From: Enterobacter sp. R4-368
Lineage (GTDB): Bacteria; Pseudomonadota; Gammaproteobacteria; Enterobacterales; Enterobacteriaceae
Direction of reading: 5' to 3'
DNA: 64,000 bases
NCBI RefSeq assembly: GCF_000410515.1
Contig: NC_021500.1
Coordinates: 4,774,001-4,838,000, forward strand
In this document: positions 1 to 10,746 of the stretch, one piece after another
Layout: each line of letters opens with the position of its first letter
Numbering within the stretch: position 1 is the first letter of the stretch
The notes under the pieces: generated by a model
What the model saw: only the letters and a program-made list of their open reading frames with translations
Databases searched by the model: none
What the model was told of the DNA's origin: nothing
Made by a program: the position numbers and the translations under genes

Positions 1-240
1 AAAGAAGGGGAGGCCGGACAGCCACAGATACTCGTCATCTTGCAGACGCAACGATTGCATCGCGTCGACCTGTTCGCGAATCGCATCTGCGTAGATACCG
101 AGCAGGTCATCGCCGCGACAGCGGAATTCAGCCGACACATGCACGTCATAATAGTGGTGAAACACCGCTTGCTGCATGTGCAGCTTGTAAGCGTCGGTAT
201 CCAGCAGCGTTTGCAGACCTGAAAAAGCGAGTTGAGTCAT
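1..240 (-). CDS. pncB: Nicotinate phosphoribosyltransferase, N-terminal part (cut by window edge)
   Basis: PncB joins nicotinate and PRPP with ATP hydrolysis to make nicotinate mononucleotide in cytosolic NAD salvage. Only the first 80 residues lie in the window. They read [20 protein letters not shown], then a stretch with [15 protein letters not shown] and [19 protein letters not shown], which match the enterobacterial PncB N-terminus I know nearly residue for residue. The ATG at 240 is the family start. It is divergent from pepN, as in E. coli, and a NadR-type operator lies just upstream, consistent with NAD-responsive repression. The frame runs off the left edge, so the rest cannot be judged. 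Confidence 0.95.
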   Translation of the reverse strand, partial: MTQLAFSGLQTLLDTDAYKLHMQQAVFHHYYDVHVSAEFRCRGDDLLGIYADAIREQVDAMQSLRLQDDEYLWLSGLPFF

Positions 241-268
241 GGTGCGCAGTAGCATCCTCTTACAGGAG

Positions 269-286
269 CGTTTAGTACAATAAACA
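269..286 (-). promoter_or_regulatory. Probable NadR operator upstream of pncB
   Basis: The sequence CGTTTA-N6-TAAACA differs at one base from the NadR consensus TGTTTA-N6-TAAACA. It lies 29 bp upstream of the pncB start. NadR repression of pncB is established in enterics; assigning this exact site is inference from the match. Confidence 0.7.
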
Positions 287-503
287 AAGCAGAATGTCGC
301 TGGAGTATACCTTGTTTACCTGGTTATTGAACCCTGATCACACCATAAGGCGTTGAATGGGTCGATGGCATTTCGTGCCGACTGTTATAAAAATGTAGCA
401 GACAGAGCTTTTCCCTCTGAAAAGATGAAGATTCTGCGTGGCGCGTTTGCGGCAACCGGAATAGACTGGAGTCGTAACCAACAGAAGATGCTAAAGGTTT
501 TTT

Positions 504-3116
504 ATGACACAACAGCCACAAGCCAAATACCGTCACGACTACCGTGCGCCGGACTACCTGATTAGCGATATTGACTTGACCTTTGACCTTGACGCCGCCA
601 AAACCGTCGTCACTGCGCTGAGCAAAGTGTCACGCCATAGCGCCTCTGCTGTGCCGCTGCGCCTGGATGGCGGCGAGCTGACCCTGATTTCCATTCACGT
701 AAATGATGAGCCCTGGACCAACTATAAAGAAGAAGGCTCCCAACTGGTGATCGATGGTTTGCCAGAACGTTTTACCTTGCGCATTGTGAATGAAATAAGC
801 CCGGCCGCGAACACCGCGCTCGAAGGGCTGTACCAGTCCGGTGAAGCGCTGTGTACGCAGTGTGAAGCGGAAGGCTTCCGCCATATTACCTGGTACCTGG
901 ACCGCCCGGATGTGCTGGCGCGTTTTACCACCAAACTGATTGCCGATAAAACCCGCTACCCGTTCCTGCTCTCTAACGGCAACCGTGTTGATCAGGGCGA
1001 ACTGGAGAATGGTCGTCACTGGGTACAGTGGCAGGATCCGTTCCCGAAACCCTGCTATCTGTTTGCGCTGGTCGCCGGAGATTTCGACGTGCTGCGCGAC
1101 ACATTCACCACCCGTTCCGGGCGTGAAGTGGCGCTGGAGCTATATGTCGATCGCGGCAACCTCGATCGTGCACCGTGGGCGATGACCTCGCTGAAAAATT
1201 CCATGAAGTGGGACGAACAGCGTTTCGGCCTCGAATACGATCTCGACATCTATATGATTGTCGCTGTCGACTTCTTCAATATGGGTGCCATGGAAAACAA
1301 AGGGTTGAACATCTTCAACTCGAAATACGTGCTTGCCCGCACCGATACCGCTACCGATAAAGATTACCTTGATATCGAGCGCGTCATTGGTCACGAATAC
1401 TTCCATAACTGGACCGGTAACCGCGTAACCTGCCGCGACTGGTTCCAGCTCAGCCTGAAAGAGGGCCTGACGGTGTTCCGCGATCAGGAGTTCAGTTCTG
1501 ACCTGGGCTCCCGTGCGGTAAACCGCATTAATAATGTGCGCACTATGCGTGGTCTGCAGTTCGCCGAAGACGCCAGCCCGATGGCGCACCCGATCCGCCC
1601 GGATAAAGTTATTGAAATGAATAACTTCTACACCCTGACGGTGTATGAAAAGGGCGCGGAAGTTATTCGCATGATGCATACGCTGCTTGGCGAAGAGAAT
1701 TTCCAGAAAGGGATGCAGCTCTATTTTGAGCGTCATGACGGTAGCGCGGCGACCTGCGACGATTTCGTGCAGGCTATGGAGGATGCGTCAAACATCGATC
1801 TGTCGCATTTCCGCCGCTGGTACAGCCAGGCCGGTACGCCAGTGGTGACGGTGCACGATGATTACAACCCGAACACCGAGCAATACACGTTGACCATCAG
1901 CCAGCGCACACCGCCGACCGCCGAACAGCAAGACAAACTGCCGCTGCATATCCCGTTCGATATCGAACTTTACGATAACGAAGGTAAAGTGATCCCGTTG
2001 CAGAAAGACGGGCACCCGGTACATAACGTCCTGAACGTCACTCAGGCGGAACAGACCTTTATCTTTGATAACGTCTATTTCCAGCCAGTGCCGTCGCTGC
2101 TGCGTGAATTCTCTGCGCCGGTGAAGCTGGAATATAAATGGAGCGATCAGCAGCTGACCTTCCTGATGCGCCACGCCAGTAACGATTTCTCCCGCTGGGA
2201 CGCGGCGCAAAGCCTGCTGGCTACGCACATTAAACTGAACGTTGCGCGCCATCAGCAGGGCCAGGCGCTGTCGCTGCCACTGCATGTCGCGGATGCGTTT
2301 CGCGCGATCCTCCTGGACGAGACGATTGATCCTGCGCTTGCCGCAGAGATCCTGACGCTGCCGTCGGCAAATGAGATCGCCGAACTGTTTGAAATCATCG
2401 ATCCTGTGGCCATCGCGGCGGTACGCGAAGCGCTGACGCGCACGCTTGCCACCGAACTTGCGGATGAGTGTCTGGCGGTGTACAACGCGCACAAACTCGA
2501 TAGCTACCGCGTTGAACATGCGGATATCGGCAAACGCTCTTTGCGTAACACGTGCTTGCGTTACCTGGCGTTTGGCGATGCGCAACTGGCAGACAAACTG
2601 GTGAGCCAGCAGTATCACGACGCAGATAATATGACGGATGCGCTGGCGGCGCTTTCGGCGGCGGTTGCCGCGCAACTGCCGTGCCGCGATGCGCTGATGC
2701 AGGAGTACGATGACAAATGGCATCACGACGGTCTGGTGATGGATAAATGGTTTATTCTGCAGGCCACCAGCCCGGCGAAAGATGTACTGCAAACGGTGCG
2801 CAGCCTGTTGAAACACCGCTCGTTCACCCTCAGCAACCCGAACCGCATCCGCTCGCTGATTGGTGCTTTCGCCAGCAGCAACCCGGCAGCGTTCCATGCG
2901 CTGGATGGTAGCGGCTATCAGTTCCTGGCGGAAATGCTAACCGAGCTGAACAGCCGCAACCCGCAAGTGGCATCGCGTCTGATTGAGCCGCTGATCCGCC
3001 TGAAACGCTATGACGCTAAACGTCAGGCGATGATGCGTGCGGCGCTGGAGCAGTTAAAAGCGTTGCCGAACCTTTCCGGCGATCTGTACGAGAAAGTCAG
3101 CAAAGCGCTGGCGTAA
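504..3116 (+). CDS. pepN: Aminopeptidase N (M1 family zinc metallopeptidase)
   Basis: PepN removes N-terminal residues from peptides in the cytosol and is the main aminopeptidase of enterics. The product is 870 aa, the same length as E. coli PepN. The exopeptidase motif GAMEN is present (about 261-265). The zinc site HEYFHNW followed by the downstream glutamate in KEGLTVFRDQE is intact (about 297-320), and the transition-state tyrosine in FYTLTVYEKG is present. The C-terminal helical domain is complete. The ATG at 504 has AAAGG about seven bases upstream. The gene is monocistronic, divergent from pncB, and followed by a strong hairpin terminator. Confidence 0.98.
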   Translation: MTQQPQAKYRHDYRAPDYLISDIDLTFDLDAAKTVVTALSKVSRHSASAVPLRLDGGELTLISIHVNDEPWTNYKEEGSQLVIDGLPERFTLRIVNEISPAANTALEGLYQSGEALCTQCEAEGFRHITWYLDRPDVLARFTTKLIADKTRYPFLLSNGNRVDQGELENGRHWVQWQDPFPKPCYLFALVAGDFDVLRDTFTTRSGREVALELYVDRGNLDRAPWAMTSLKNSMKWDEQRFGLEYDLDIYMIVAVDFFNMGAMENKGLNIFNSKYVLARTDTATDKDYLDIERVIGHEYFHNWTGNRVTCRDWFQLSLKEGLTVFRDQEFSSDLGSRAVNRINNVRTMRGLQFAEDASPMAHPIRPDKVIEMNNFYTLTVYEKGAEVIRMMHTLLGEENFQKGMQLYFERHDGSAATCDDFVQAMEDASNIDLSHFRRWYSQAGTPVVTVHDDYNPNTEQYTLTISQRTPPTAEQQDKLPLHIPFDIELYDNEGKVIPLQKDGHPVHNVLNVTQAEQTFIFDNVYFQPVPSLLREFSAPVKLEYKWSDQQLTFLMRHASNDFSRWDAAQSLLATHIKLNVARHQQGQALSLPLHVADAFRAILLDETIDPALAAEILTLPSANEIAELFEIIDPVAIAAVREALTRTLATELADECLAVYNAHKLDSYRVEHADIGKRSLRNTCLRYLAFGDAQLADKLVSQQYHDADNMTDALAALSAAVAAQLPCRDALMQEYDDKWHHDGLVMDKWFILQATSPAKDVLQTVRSLLKHRSFTLSNPNRIRSLIGAFASSNPAAFHALDGSGYQFLAEMLTELNSRNPQVASRLIEPLIRLKRYDAKRQAMMRAALEQLKALPNLSGDLYEKVSKALA

Positions 3117-3122
3117 CAAAAA

Positions 3123-3152
3123 TGCCGCCTTCACCGAAGGCGGCACTGTTTT
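3123..3152 (+). terminator. Rho-independent terminator of pepN
   Basis: A perfect 10-bp stem (TGCCGCCTTC / GAAGGCGGCA) with a 3-base loop begins 7 bp after the pepN stop and is followed by CTGTTTT. The 170 bp from here to the ssuB stop show nothing I can name. Confidence 0.85.
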
Positions 3153-3321
3153 CCCCGCAAAGGGCGCGCCGAAACCGTTATAAAGCCGCGTATACCAGTC
3201 CGTGATTTACCCCCGCCCACCTGGCTGAATTCAAACCGGTTGACGACTGCGCCGACAGAGCGTGGTTTTCAGTAAGCAATAAACCTTAACGGGCGCGACC
3301 TGTGCTGGTTACTACAGAACA

Positions 3322-4098
3322 TTAAGCGTGACGCGTTTTTGGGAACGGAACGGTTTCCGACTCGCTGCGTTTCATCACCCGATTCAACACTTCCGCTTCC
3401 AGTTCTGCCAGTCTCACCGAACCGAGGCGGCGCGGATGCGGCAGATCGATGGCCAGGTCCAGCCCGATTTTTCCCTCTTCTATTAACAGGACGCGATCCG
3501 CCATCGCTACCGCTTCACTGACATCATGCGTCACCAGTACTACCGTGAAACCGTGTGTCTGCCACAGCTCCATAATCAGTGCCTGCATCTCCAGACGGGT
3601 TAACGCATCCAGCGCACCCAGGGGTTCGTCGAGCAGCAGCAACCCCGGTTGATGTACCAGCGCCCGTGCCAGCGCGACCCGCTGTTTCTGCCCGCCGGAC
3701 AACGCCGCAGGCCACTCGCTGGCTCGCTGTTCCAGCCCGACCGCGCGTAACGCATCCTGTGCGGCTTCCCGCCAGCGGCCTTTCAACCCTAAACCAACAT
3801 TATCTATCACAGACTTCCATGGCAGCAGCCGGGCATCCTGAAACATCATCCGCGTGTCGTTTTGAATATTCGCCAGTGGTGTATTGCCCGCTAACAGCTC
3901 TCCGGCATTGGCGGTTTCCAGCCCGGCCAGCAGGCGCAGCAATGTGCTTTTGCCTCCACCGCTGCGGCCTACCACGGCGACAAACTGCCCGGCGGCAATA
4001 TGCAGATCCAGGCCGCTGAGCACGGTGTTATCGCCGTAACGTTTACTCACGCCGTTTAATAACAACGGGATCCCCTGAGTGAGTCGCGCCGTATTCAT
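3322..4098 (-). CDS. ssuB: Aliphatic sulfonate ABC transporter ATPase SsuB
   Basis: SsuB powers import of alkanesulfonates from the periplasm when sulfate is scarce. The start at 4098 gives 258 aa beginning [20 protein letters not shown], as in E. coli SsuB (255 aa). The frame is open for 71 more codons upstream, but that stretch is antisense to ssuC and was not used. Walker A GRSGGGKS, signature LSGGQKQR, Walker [13 protein letters not shown] and the His switch VTHDVSEA are all intact. Its ATG overlaps the ssuC stop (ATGA), so it is translationally coupled as the last gene of ssuEADCB. Confidence 0.96.
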   Translation of the reverse strand: MNTARLTQGIPLLLNGVSKRYGDNTVLSGLDLHIAAGQFVAVVGRSGGGKSTLLRLLAGLETANAGELLAGNTPLANIQNDTRMMFQDARLLPWKSVIDNVGLGLKGRWREAAQDALRAVGLEQRASEWPAALSGGQKQRVALARALVHQPGLLLLDEPLGALDALTRLEMQALIMELWQTHGFTVVLVTHDVSEAVAMADRVLLIEEGKIGLDLAIDLPHPRRLGSVRLAELEAEVLNRVMKRSESETVPFPKTRHA

Positions 4099-4883
4099 GC
4101 TGTTGCCTCCTTCACGTGGTAAGCGGGATGCCAGCGCAGCCACAGGCGCTCCAGCAATTGCGCACTCACATCGGCCAGTTTGCCGAGCAGGGCATAGAGA
4201 ATAATGGCTACCACCACAACATCCGTTTGCAGAAACTCTCTGGCGTTCATCGCCAGGTAGCCAATTCCGGCGTTGGCGGAAATAGTCTCGGCAACAATCA
4301 GCGTCAGCCACATCAGGCCGAGCGCAAAGCGTACCCCGACCATAATCGACGGCAGCGCGCCGGGCAGGATCACATGAACAAAGAGCGCAAAACCGGACAA
4401 ACCGTAGCTGCGCGCCATCTCCAGCAATCCCCGGTCGATATTACGAATGCCGTGCCAGGTATTGATATAAATGGGGAACAACGTGCCGAGCGCGACAAGA
4501 AAAATTTTCGCACTCTCATCGATACCAAACCACAAGATAACCAGTGGGATCAGCGCCAGATGCGGCACATTGCGCAACATCTGGATGGAGGTATCCAGCA
4601 GACGTTCTCCCCAGCGCGACAACCCGCTAATCAACCCCAGTGTGAGACCGATAGTGCCGCCAATCGAGAAACCAATTACCGCGCGCCAGGAGCTGATCGC
4701 CAGGTGTTGCCACAATTCACCGCTCACGCTTAATGTCCAGAATGCTTCCAGCACGCCTTCCGGTGAGGGAAGGATGCGCGTGGAGAGCAAGCCGGTGGAG
4801 GAGGCGATTTGCCACACCACCACAATCCCCACCGGCAGTAGCCAGGGGGCAATGTGCAGGAGCCATTTCTTTTCTGCCGCCAT
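4095..4883 (-). CDS. ssuC: Aliphatic sulfonate ABC transporter permease SsuC
   Basis: SsuC is the inner-membrane channel subunit of the alkanesulfonate importer. The start at 4883 gives 262 aa ([17 protein letters not shown]), close to E. coli SsuC (263 aa); longer upstream readings run through ssuD antisense and are not credible. It has about six hydrophobic segments and the BPD_transp_1 EAA-loop region around [10 protein letters not shown] followed by [13 protein letters not shown]. The stop overlaps the ssuB start, and the gap to ssuD is 7 bp. Confidence 0.96.
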   Translation of the reverse strand: MAAEKKWLLHIAPWLLPVGIVVVWQIASSTGLLSTRILPSPEGVLEAFWTLSVSGELWQHLAISSWRAVIGFSIGGTIGLTLGLISGLSRWGERLLDTSIQMLRNVPHLALIPLVILWFGIDESAKIFLVALGTLFPIYINTWHGIRNIDRGLLEMARSYGLSGFALFVHVILPGALPSIMVGVRFALGLMWLTLIVAETISANAGIGYLAMNAREFLQTDVVVVAIILYALLGKLADVSAQLLERLWLRWHPAYHVKEATA

Positions 4884-4890
4884 AATTGCC

Positions 4891-6036
4891 TCAGCTTTGC
4901 GCCACTTTTCGGGGAATAAACTCGTTCGCCACCGTTTCGCCCTGTAACTGCAACGGTTGTGGCTGCGGAATTTGCGGCACCGCGACATCCAGGTGCGGGA
5001 ACAGCAGTTCGCCGACGCGATATGCCTCTTCCAGGTGTGGATAGCCGGAAAGAATAAAGCTGTCGATGCCAAGCTCAGCGTATTCATCGATTCTTGCCGC
5101 GACGGTCGGGCCATCGCCCACCAGCGCGGTTCCCGCGCCGCCGCGTACCAGCCCAACGCCAGCCCACAGGTTGGGGCTGATCTCCAGTTGATCGCGCTTG
5201 CCGCCATGAAGCGCCGCCATCCGCTGTTGACCTACGGAATCCTGGCGAGAGAAGGCGGCCTGCGCTTTAGCAATCGTGGCATCATCCAGATGGGCGATCA
5301 GGTTATTCGCTGCCTGCCAGGCTTCGGCATTCGTTTCCCGGACAATCACATGCAGCCGAATACCGAAGCGCACTTTACGCCCGTGGGCTGCGGCTTTGGC
5401 GCGCACCTGTTCAATTTTTTCTTTTACCTGCGCTGGCGGCTCGCCCCATGTCAGATAGAGGTCAACCTGCTCAGCGGCCAGATCCTGCGCCACATCGGAC
5501 GATCCACCGAAATAGAGCGGCGGTCGCGGTTGCTGCACCGGCGGGAAAAAGAGTTTCGCGCCGCGTACATGAATATGTTTGCCCTCGAAGTCTACAGTGT
5601 CGCCTTCCAGCAGACGACGCCAGACGTGAGTAAACTCCGCGGAGGCTTCATAACGCTGCGTATGATCGAGAAATACGCCGTCTCCGGCCAGTTCCTGCGG
5701 ATCGCTGCCGGTTACCAGGTTAAACAGCGCACGTCCATTTGATAGCCTGTCCAGCGTGGCCGCCTGGCGTGCAGCAACGGTCGGCGACGTGACGCTGGGA
5801 CGCAGGGCGACAAGAAACTTCAACCGCTGCGTTACCGGGACAAGTGAGGCGGCGACCAGCCACGCATCTTCACAGGAGCGTCCGGTCGGGATCAGCACCC
5901 CGCTGAACCCTAAACGATCCGCCGCCTGAGCGACTTGTTGTAAATAAGCATGATCTACCGGGCGCGAGCCGTGGTCCGTCCCTAAGTAGTGACCATCGCC
6001 GTGGGTGGGTAAAAACCAGAACAGATTTAAGCTCAT
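4891..6036 (-). CDS. ssuD: FMNH2-dependent alkanesulfonate monooxygenase
   Basis: SsuD oxidises C2-C10 alkanesulfonates to an aldehyde plus sulfite, using O2 and FMNH2 supplied by SsuE. The product is 381 aa, identical in length to E. coli SsuD. It starts [20 protein letters not shown] and carries the bacterial-luciferase-like TIM-barrel landmarks [36 protein letters not shown] and a C-terminal [11 protein letters not shown]. The start overlaps the ssuA stop by 4 bp. Confidence 0.97.
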   Translation of the reverse strand: MSLNLFWFLPTHGDGHYLGTDHGSRPVDHAYLQQVAQAADRLGFSGVLIPTGRSCEDAWLVAASLVPVTQRLKFLVALRPSVTSPTVAARQAATLDRLSNGRALFNLVTGSDPQELAGDGVFLDHTQRYEASAEFTHVWRRLLEGDTVDFEGKHIHVRGAKLFFPPVQQPRPPLYFGGSSDVAQDLAAEQVDLYLTWGEPPAQVKEKIEQVRAKAAAHGRKVRFGIRLHVIVRETNAEAWQAANNLIAHLDDATIAKAQAAFSRQDSVGQQRMAALHGGKRDQLEISPNLWAGVGLVRGGAGTALVGDGPTVAARIDEYAELGIDSFILSGYPHLEEAYRVGELLFPHLDVAVPQIPQPQPLQLQGETVANEFIPRKVAQS

Positions 6037-7004
6037 GATTTGGCTCCTTGTTTGGCCGGTTGCCAGATACGGGTGCGAATATCGACTTTTTTCGGTAGCA
6101 ACCGGTTCTCATAAAAGAGATCGGCCGTTTGCTGTTGCAGTGCGGCGGTGGTGTCATCGACCGGTGAGATTTTGGTCGGTGGACGGTGATCGAAATAGCT
6201 GGCAATCACCGGCTGGGGCAGCCCCAGCGTTTTGGCAAACAGCGCGATGCTTTCGTCACGCTGGCTAATGGTTAACGCATCGGCTTCGCTAAAGGTGTTC
6301 AGAACGCCCTGAATAAATGCACCGTTTTTTTCCGCATAGGGACGCGAAGCTAAATAGAAGGAGCCAGTCTGTTTCAGCGTGGTGCCGTCTTTCAGTACCC
6401 GCACGCCACCCTGCAGTAGCGCGGCCGAGTAGTAAGGATCCCAGATGGCCCATGCATCAACGTTACCTTGCTGGAACGCGGCGCGCGCATCCGCAGGTGT
6501 CAGAAACACCGGCTGAATATCGCTGAATTTCAGCCCGGCCTGTTGCAGTGCGCGCAGCAGTAAATTGTGTGAACTGGAACCTTTCTGGAAAGCGACTTTA
6601 TGCCCTTTCAAATCGGCAACCGTTTTAATTGGACTGTTTTGTGCAACAAGGATCACTTCTGCTTTCGGCTTTGGTGGCTCAACGCCGACATACAGAAGAT
6701 CCGCCCCCGCGGCTTGCGCAAAAATTGGCGGAATGTCGCCCGTGCTGCCGAGATCGATACTGCCAATATTCAGTGCTTCCAGCATTTGCGGGCCTGCCGG
6801 GAATTCCGTCCAGGTGATTTTGGTGTTCGGGTAGCGTTTTTCCAGTAGTTCATGGCTTTTTGCCAGCACCATGCTGACGCTGCCTTTCTGGTAACCAATA
6901 CGCAAACTTTCCGGTGCCGGTTCGGCGGCCTGCGTCCAGGCGGAAAGCGTCAGTAAACCGCTTAACGCCAGCCATTGCGCGCGATTTTTAAACAGGTTAA
7001 ACAT
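6033..7004 (-). CDS. ssuA: Aliphatic sulfonate-binding periplasmic protein SsuA
   Basis: SsuA binds alkanesulfonates in the periplasm and delivers them to SsuCB. The 323-aa product begins with a clear Sec signal peptide (positive N-terminus, hydrophobic core, likely cleavage after AWTQA near residue 26). It then shows the NMT1/SBP_bac fold landmarks [36 protein letters not shown] and [13 protein letters not shown]. coli SsuA is 319 aa. The start overlaps the ssuE stop by 8 bp, indicating coupling. Confidence 0.96.
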   Translation of the reverse strand: MFNLFKNRAQWLALSGLLTLSAWTQAAEPAPESLRIGYQKGSVSMVLAKSHELLEKRYPNTKITWTEFPAGPQMLEALNIGSIDLGSTGDIPPIFAQAAGADLLYVGVEPPKPKAEVILVAQNSPIKTVADLKGHKVAFQKGSSSHNLLLRALQQAGLKFSDIQPVFLTPADARAAFQQGNVDAWAIWDPYYSAALLQGGVRVLKDGTTLKQTGSFYLASRPYAEKNGAFIQGVLNTFSEADALTISQRDESIALFAKTLGLPQPVIASYFDHRPPTKISPVDDTTAALQQQTADLFYENRLLPKKVDIRTRIWQPAKQGAKS

Positions 7005-7572
7005 GCGCGACTCCTTGCGGCAGGTGGAAATCCGGCGCCTGGATATCCCGGCGGTGCAGCGCTTGCCAGAAAGTTTCCAGCGCCTTATCCAGTCGGGTTT
7101 GCAGATTGGGCGTCAGGCTGGGCTTATGCTGGTAATCCAGCACCTGGCTATCATCGGCGAAGACGCCATGCAGGATCTCTTGCGCTTTCAGTGCGCTGAG
7201 CACCGGCTTCAGGGCGTAATCCACCGCCAGCATATGCGCCACGGTGCCGCCAGTGGCCAGCGGTAACACCACTTTGCCTTCCAGCGCCCGTTCGGGCAGC
7301 AGATCGAGCAGCGTTTTCAGGGCGCCGGAGTAAGCCGCTTTATAAATAGGTGTCGCGACGATTAACCCGTCGGCCTCGTTGAGTTGCCCAATAAATGTTT
7401 GTAACGCGGGGCTATCAAAGCGGGCATAGAGGAGATCCTCCGGCGCGAAATTTTGCAAATGCCAGTGACACACTTCGATATCCTGCGCATTCAGGCGCTC
7501 GCGGGCATACTCCAGCAACGCGCTGGAGCGGGAGGGAAAGCGCGGGCTTCCGGCCAGGGTGACAACTCTCAT
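6997..7572 (-). CDS. ssuE: NADPH-dependent FMN reductase SsuE
   Basis: SsuE reduces FMN with NADPH and feeds FMNH2 to the SsuD monooxygenase. It is 191 aa, as in E. coli, with the flavodoxin-like N-terminal [17 protein letters not shown] phosphate-binding loop and [21 protein letters not shown]. It is the first gene of ssuEADCB. The promoter must lie in the 7573-7819 gap shared with pyrD. Cbl/CysB control is known for this operon in E. coli, but I could not locate the sites by eye. Confidence 0.97.
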   Translation of the reverse strand: MRVVTLAGSPRFPSRSSALLEYARERLNAQDIEVCHWHLQNFAPEDLLYARFDSPALQTFIGQLNEADGLIVATPIYKAAYSGALKTLLDLLPERALEGKVVLPLATGGTVAHMLAVDYALKPVLSALKAQEILHGVFADDSQVLDYQHKPSLTPNLQTRLDKALETFWQALHRRDIQAPDFHLPQGVAHV

Positions 7573-7710
7573 AATCGCTCCTTATAACCAATTGTTTGCT
7601 TTTAGATAACATTAATAACAATTAAGGGCAGTGTGGCAGAGTCGATTTATTCCACTAAATGATTTATTCGATGAAAATATGCTGAAATTTGCATAAAGGA
7701 GAGAGGTAAG

Positions 7711-7726
7711 AGAAAACGATTGCGTC
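7711..7726 (+). promoter_or_regulatory. Probable PurR operator upstream of pyrD
   Basis: Read on the minus strand this contains ACGCAATCGTTTTC, one mismatch from the PurR consensus core ACGCAAACGTTTTC. PurR repression of pyrD is established in E. coli, and the position about 100 bp upstream of the pyrD start fits. Confidence 0.65.
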
Positions 7727-7776
7727 GATTCGCCTTTTTTTGCCGCAGGTCAATTCCCTTTCGTCGGGTAATCACT

Positions 7777-7804
7777 GATAATACGCCCCCGGTTTGCAAC
7801 CGGG
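7777..7804 (+). promoter_or_regulatory. pyrD -10 element and CTP-sensitive leader hairpin
   Basis: A -10 hexamer GATAAT (7777-7782) is followed by a run of C residues and a 7-bp hairpin, CCCGGTT-TGC-AACCGGG (7788-7804). This sits just ahead of the Shine-Dalgarno AGGAGA. In E. coli pyrC/pyrD, high CTP makes RNA polymerase start at C, so the hairpin forms and masks the ribosome site. The same architecture is visible here. Confidence 0.7.
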
Positions 7805-7819
7805 AATCCAGGAGAGTTC

Positions 7820-8830
7820 ATGTACTACCCCTTCGTTCGTAAAGCCCTTTTCCAGCTCGATCCAGAGCGCGCTCATGAATTAACGTTCCAGCAATTACGC
7901 CGTATTACCGGCACACCTTTCGAAGCCCTTGTACGTCAGCGTGTACCGGAGAAGCCGGTCAAATGCATGGGGCTGACCTTTAAGAACCCGTTGGGGTTAG
8001 CGGCCGGGCTGGATAAAAATGGTGAGTGCATTGATGCGCTGGGCGCGATGGGGTTTGGCGCCATCGAAATCGGTACCGTGACGCCACGCCCGCAGCCGGG
8101 TAATGACAAGCCGAGGATCTTCCGTCTGGTGGACGCCGAAGGGCTGATCAACCGTATGGGCTTTAATAATCTTGGCGTGGATAACCTGGTTGAGAACGTG
8201 AAGAAATCACACTTCGACGGTGTGTTGGGCATTAATATTGGCAAGAATAAAGACACGCCAGTTGAGCAGGGTAAAGATGACTACCTGATTTGTATGGAAA
8301 AAATCTATGCCTACGCCGGTTATATCGCCATTAATATTTCTTCGCCAAATACGCCCGGTTTGCGCACGTTACAATATGGCGAAGCGCTGGACGATCTGCT
8401 TACGGCAATTAAGAATAAGCAAAACGATCTGCAAAATGTGCATCATAAATATGTTCCGGTAGCCGTAAAGATCGCACCAGATCTTTCTGAAGAAGAATTG
8501 ATCCAGGTGGCCGATAGTTTAGTTCGCCACAATATTGATGGTGTTATTGCCACTAATACTACGCTTGAAAGATCGCTGGTACAGGGAATGAAACATTGTG
8601 ACGAAACGGGTGGGTTAAGTGGTCGTCCGTTGCAATTAAAAAGCACGGAAATTATTCGGCGGTTGTCGCAAGAATTAAACGGACGCTTGCCGATTATTGG
8701 CGTAGGTGGCATCGACTCGGTGATAGCGGCTCGCGAGAAAATCGCCGCCGGTGCGTCACTGGTGCAAATTTATTCGGGCTTTATTTTTAAAGGTCCACCG
8801 CTGATTAAAGAAATCGTTACCCATATCTAA
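7820..8830 (+). CDS. pyrD: Dihydroorotate dehydrogenase (quinone), class 2
   Basis: PyrD oxidises dihydroorotate to orotate at the inner membrane and passes electrons to quinone, the fourth step of pyrimidine synthesis. The product is 336 aa, the E. coli length. The N-terminal amphipathic region [20 protein letters not shown] is the class 2 membrane/quinone domain. FMN-site landmarks [22 protein letters not shown] (with the catalytic-base serine), NTTLER and GVGGIDS are present. It is monocistronic, with a terminator 20 bp after the stop. Confidence 0.98.
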   Translation: MYYPFVRKALFQLDPERAHELTFQQLRRITGTPFEALVRQRVPEKPVKCMGLTFKNPLGLAAGLDKNGECIDALGAMGFGAIEIGTVTPRPQPGNDKPRIFRLVDAEGLINRMGFNNLGVDNLVENVKKSHFDGVLGINIGKNKDTPVEQGKDDYLICMEKIYAYAGYIAINISSPNTPGLRTLQYGEALDDLLTAIKNKQNDLQNVHHKYVPVAVKIAPDLSEEELIQVADSLVRHNIDGVIATNTTLERSLVQGMKHCDETGGLSGRPLQLKSTEIIRRLSQELNGRLPIIGVGGIDSVIAAREKIAAGASLVQIYSGFIFKGPPLIKEIVTHI

Positions 8831-8850
8831 TCTTTTATCCCTTCCTGCAC

Positions 8851-8885
8851 AACCAGGGCTTTATTTCCCGCCCTGGTTGTTTTAT
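8851..8885 (+). terminator. Rho-independent terminator of pyrD
   Basis: A 9-bp stem AACCAGGGC / GCCCTGGTT with a 10-base loop is followed by GTTTTAT, 20 bp after the pyrD stop. Confidence 0.85.
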
Positions 8886-8998
8886 ATTCCACCACTGTTG
8901 CTAATTTAAACATTTTAGTCTTTTATTATTTAGGTAATAAACGAGGCGGCAAACAGGATGAAAAAGCGACAGGATGTTTAGGGGAAGGGGAGAGGAAA

Positions 8999-9541
8999 AT
9001 GCGAATTAAACCTGACGATAATTGGCGCTGGTATTTTGATGATGAGCATGATCGCATGATGCTCGATTTAGCCAATGGCATGTTATTTCGCTCTCGTTTT
9101 GCCCGTAAGATGCTGACGCCAGACGCTTTCTCACCGTCTGGTTTTTGCGTGGATGATGCTGCGCTCTATTTCTCCTTTGATGAAAAATGCCGCGATTTGC
9201 CGTTATCCCATGAGCAACGCGCTGAACTGGTACTTAACGCGCTGGTAGCGATTCGCTTCCTCAAGCCGCAAATGCCGAAAAGCTGGCACTTCATGACGCA
9301 TGATTCCCTGTGGACGCCTGTTACGGGCGAAGGTGCTTGCGTCTGGCTCAGCGATACGCAGGAGTGTGTGAATCTGCTGGTGGTTGAACCGGGTGACAAT
9401 GCTGCGCTGTGTCTGCTGGCGCAACCCGGCGTGGTAATTGCCGGGCGCACTATGCAACTGGGCGATGCGATTAAAATTATGAACGATCGCCTCAAACCAC
9501 AGTTACATACCAACGCAATTCAATTCGAACAGGCGGTTTAA
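8999..9541 (+). CDS. zapC: Cell division protein ZapC (FtsZ-associated)
   Basis: ZapC binds FtsZ and promotes bundling of the Z ring in the cytosol. It is 180 aa, identical in length to E. coli ZapC (formerly YcbW). It starts [20 protein letters not shown] and contains the conserved [21 protein letters not shown] and [15 protein letters not shown]. The Shine-Dalgarno GGGGAGAGG is strong. The stop overlaps the convergent ycbX stop by 4 bp, leaving no room for a separate terminator. Confidence 0.96.
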   Translation: MRIKPDDNWRWYFDDEHDRMMLDLANGMLFRSRFARKMLTPDAFSPSGFCVDDAALYFSFDEKCRDLPLSHEQRAELVLNALVAIRFLKPQMPKSWHFMTHDSLWTPVTGEGACVWLSDTQECVNLLVVEPGDNAALCLLAQPGVVIAGRTMQLGDAIKIMNDRLKPQLHTNAIQFEQAV

Positions 9542-10647
9542 GCCTCCAGTCGCAGTGATGTTTTCGGCACACAGCTACAGCAGAGAATTGAACCATCCGG
9601 CGCAACCGCTGATTTCTTCAGCGCACTGACTTCACCTTCCACTACGCGGATCCGGCAGCAACCGCAAATCCCGGCGCGACACGAGTAGGGCACGCGAATC
9701 CCCTGATTTTCAAGCTGTTCAAGCAACACTTGTTGGTTATTGCCGCGAAATGTTTGACCTTGCCAGTTGATTTCTACCGTGCCTGCGGGTTGCGCACCCT
9801 GTTCAACAGCCTCTTCGGCTTCGCCTGCGCCGTATATTTTCGCCGGCGCCGTTGCCAGCACGGCCACTTCATCGCCAACGCGGATCACACCGCTATTACG
9901 GGCAATCAGGTTTTGGCCGAAATCGACGGTACCGTTGTCCTGCGCGGTGCGAAAACGCTGTAAGGTCGCGAGAGGCTCACCGGAGGGGTGTTTTTGCCCG
10001 CGCTCCGGGCTGACGGTGGTGAACACACACCGGCTGCACGGTTTCACGACATCGAAAACCACCTCGCCAATACGCACCACTTTCCAGCTGTCCTCTTCCC
10101 ACGGCTGCGCGCCCGTCACTACCAGGTTGGGGCGAAACTGCTCCATTTTCACGCTGGCCGGGCAACGGTTTTGTACATCACGCAGCGAGGCTTCGTTAGC
10201 CAACAGATAGGGAAAACCATCGGCGAAAGATAACGGTACGTCGTCGTGGTGTTTAACGCGGCGGGTTAATTCAGGTCCAACCCAGCGCAACTGCACCTCG
10301 CGCGAAAAAAAGCCGCTCAGCCAGCGATTAATCTCGTCGGGCGCGATAAGGGCAATAAAGTGGTTTCCCCATACTTCCGTGGGCGCGGCGTCGGGCGCAA
10401 AATCGGCAAAGCGAATCACCGCGCTGCTGCCATCCGGTGCGGTCAGGTGCAAACCATCGGTTAACGGTGAGGGCGTAAAGCGCACCATCTGCGGATACTG
10501 TCGTGCGGTAATAAAAGTGCCATCGGGTTGCGTGACCATAAAAACACGGTCAAAAGCGAGGCCGCTGATATCGGCAAGCGCATGCGTCAGGCCAATACCA
10601 CGCATGGATTTTACCGGATGAATAAAAAGACGTGAAAGCGTTGGCAC
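9538..10647 (-). CDS. ycbX: MOSC-domain 2Fe-2S protein YcbX (N-hydroxylated base reduction)
   Basis: YcbX acts with a molybdenum-cofactor route that detoxifies N-hydroxylated base analogs such as 6-hydroxylaminopurine in E. coli. The 369-aa product has the MOSC N-terminal beta-barrel ([18 protein letters not shown]), the MOSC core ([15 protein letters not shown]), and a C-terminal plant-type ferredoxin domain with clustered cysteines ([13 protein letters not shown] and ILCCSC). The length equals E. coli YcbX. It is divergent from rlmL. Confidence 0.95.
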   Translation of the reverse strand: MPTLSRLFIHPVKSMRGIGLTHALADISGLAFDRVFMVTQPDGTFITARQYPQMVRFTPSPLTDGLHLTAPDGSSAVIRFADFAPDAAPTEVWGNHFIALIAPDEINRWLSGFFSREVQLRWVGPELTRRVKHHDDVPLSFADGFPYLLANEASLRDVQNRCPASVKMEQFRPNLVVTGAQPWEEDSWKVVRIGEVVFDVVKPCSRCVFTTVSPERGQKHPSGEPLATLQRFRTAQDNGTVDFGQNLIARNSGVIRVGDEVAVLATAPAKIYGAGEAEEAVEQGAQPAGTVEINWQGQTFRGNNQQVLLEQLENQGIRVPYSCRAGICGCCRIRVVEGEVSALKKSAVAPDGSILCCSCVPKTSLRLEA

Positions 10648-10746
10648 GTCTTCCCCCTGTCTGATGAAAATTAGCCCTCAACTTTATGACATGAACGCCA
10701 GATTAGCTATAATGCGCAACAATTTTCGTTGAGTGTAAGTGACATT

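Noticed and set aside
1788..2897. 369-codon frame antisense to pepN
   Set aside because: It lies entirely within pepN, is Arg/Gln-rich as expected from antisense of GC-rich coding DNA, and resembles no protein family.
4099..4311. N-terminal extension of SsuB
   Set aside because: The extra codons are antisense-like sequence inside ssuC; the conserved MNTARLTQG start with ATGA overlap is preferred.
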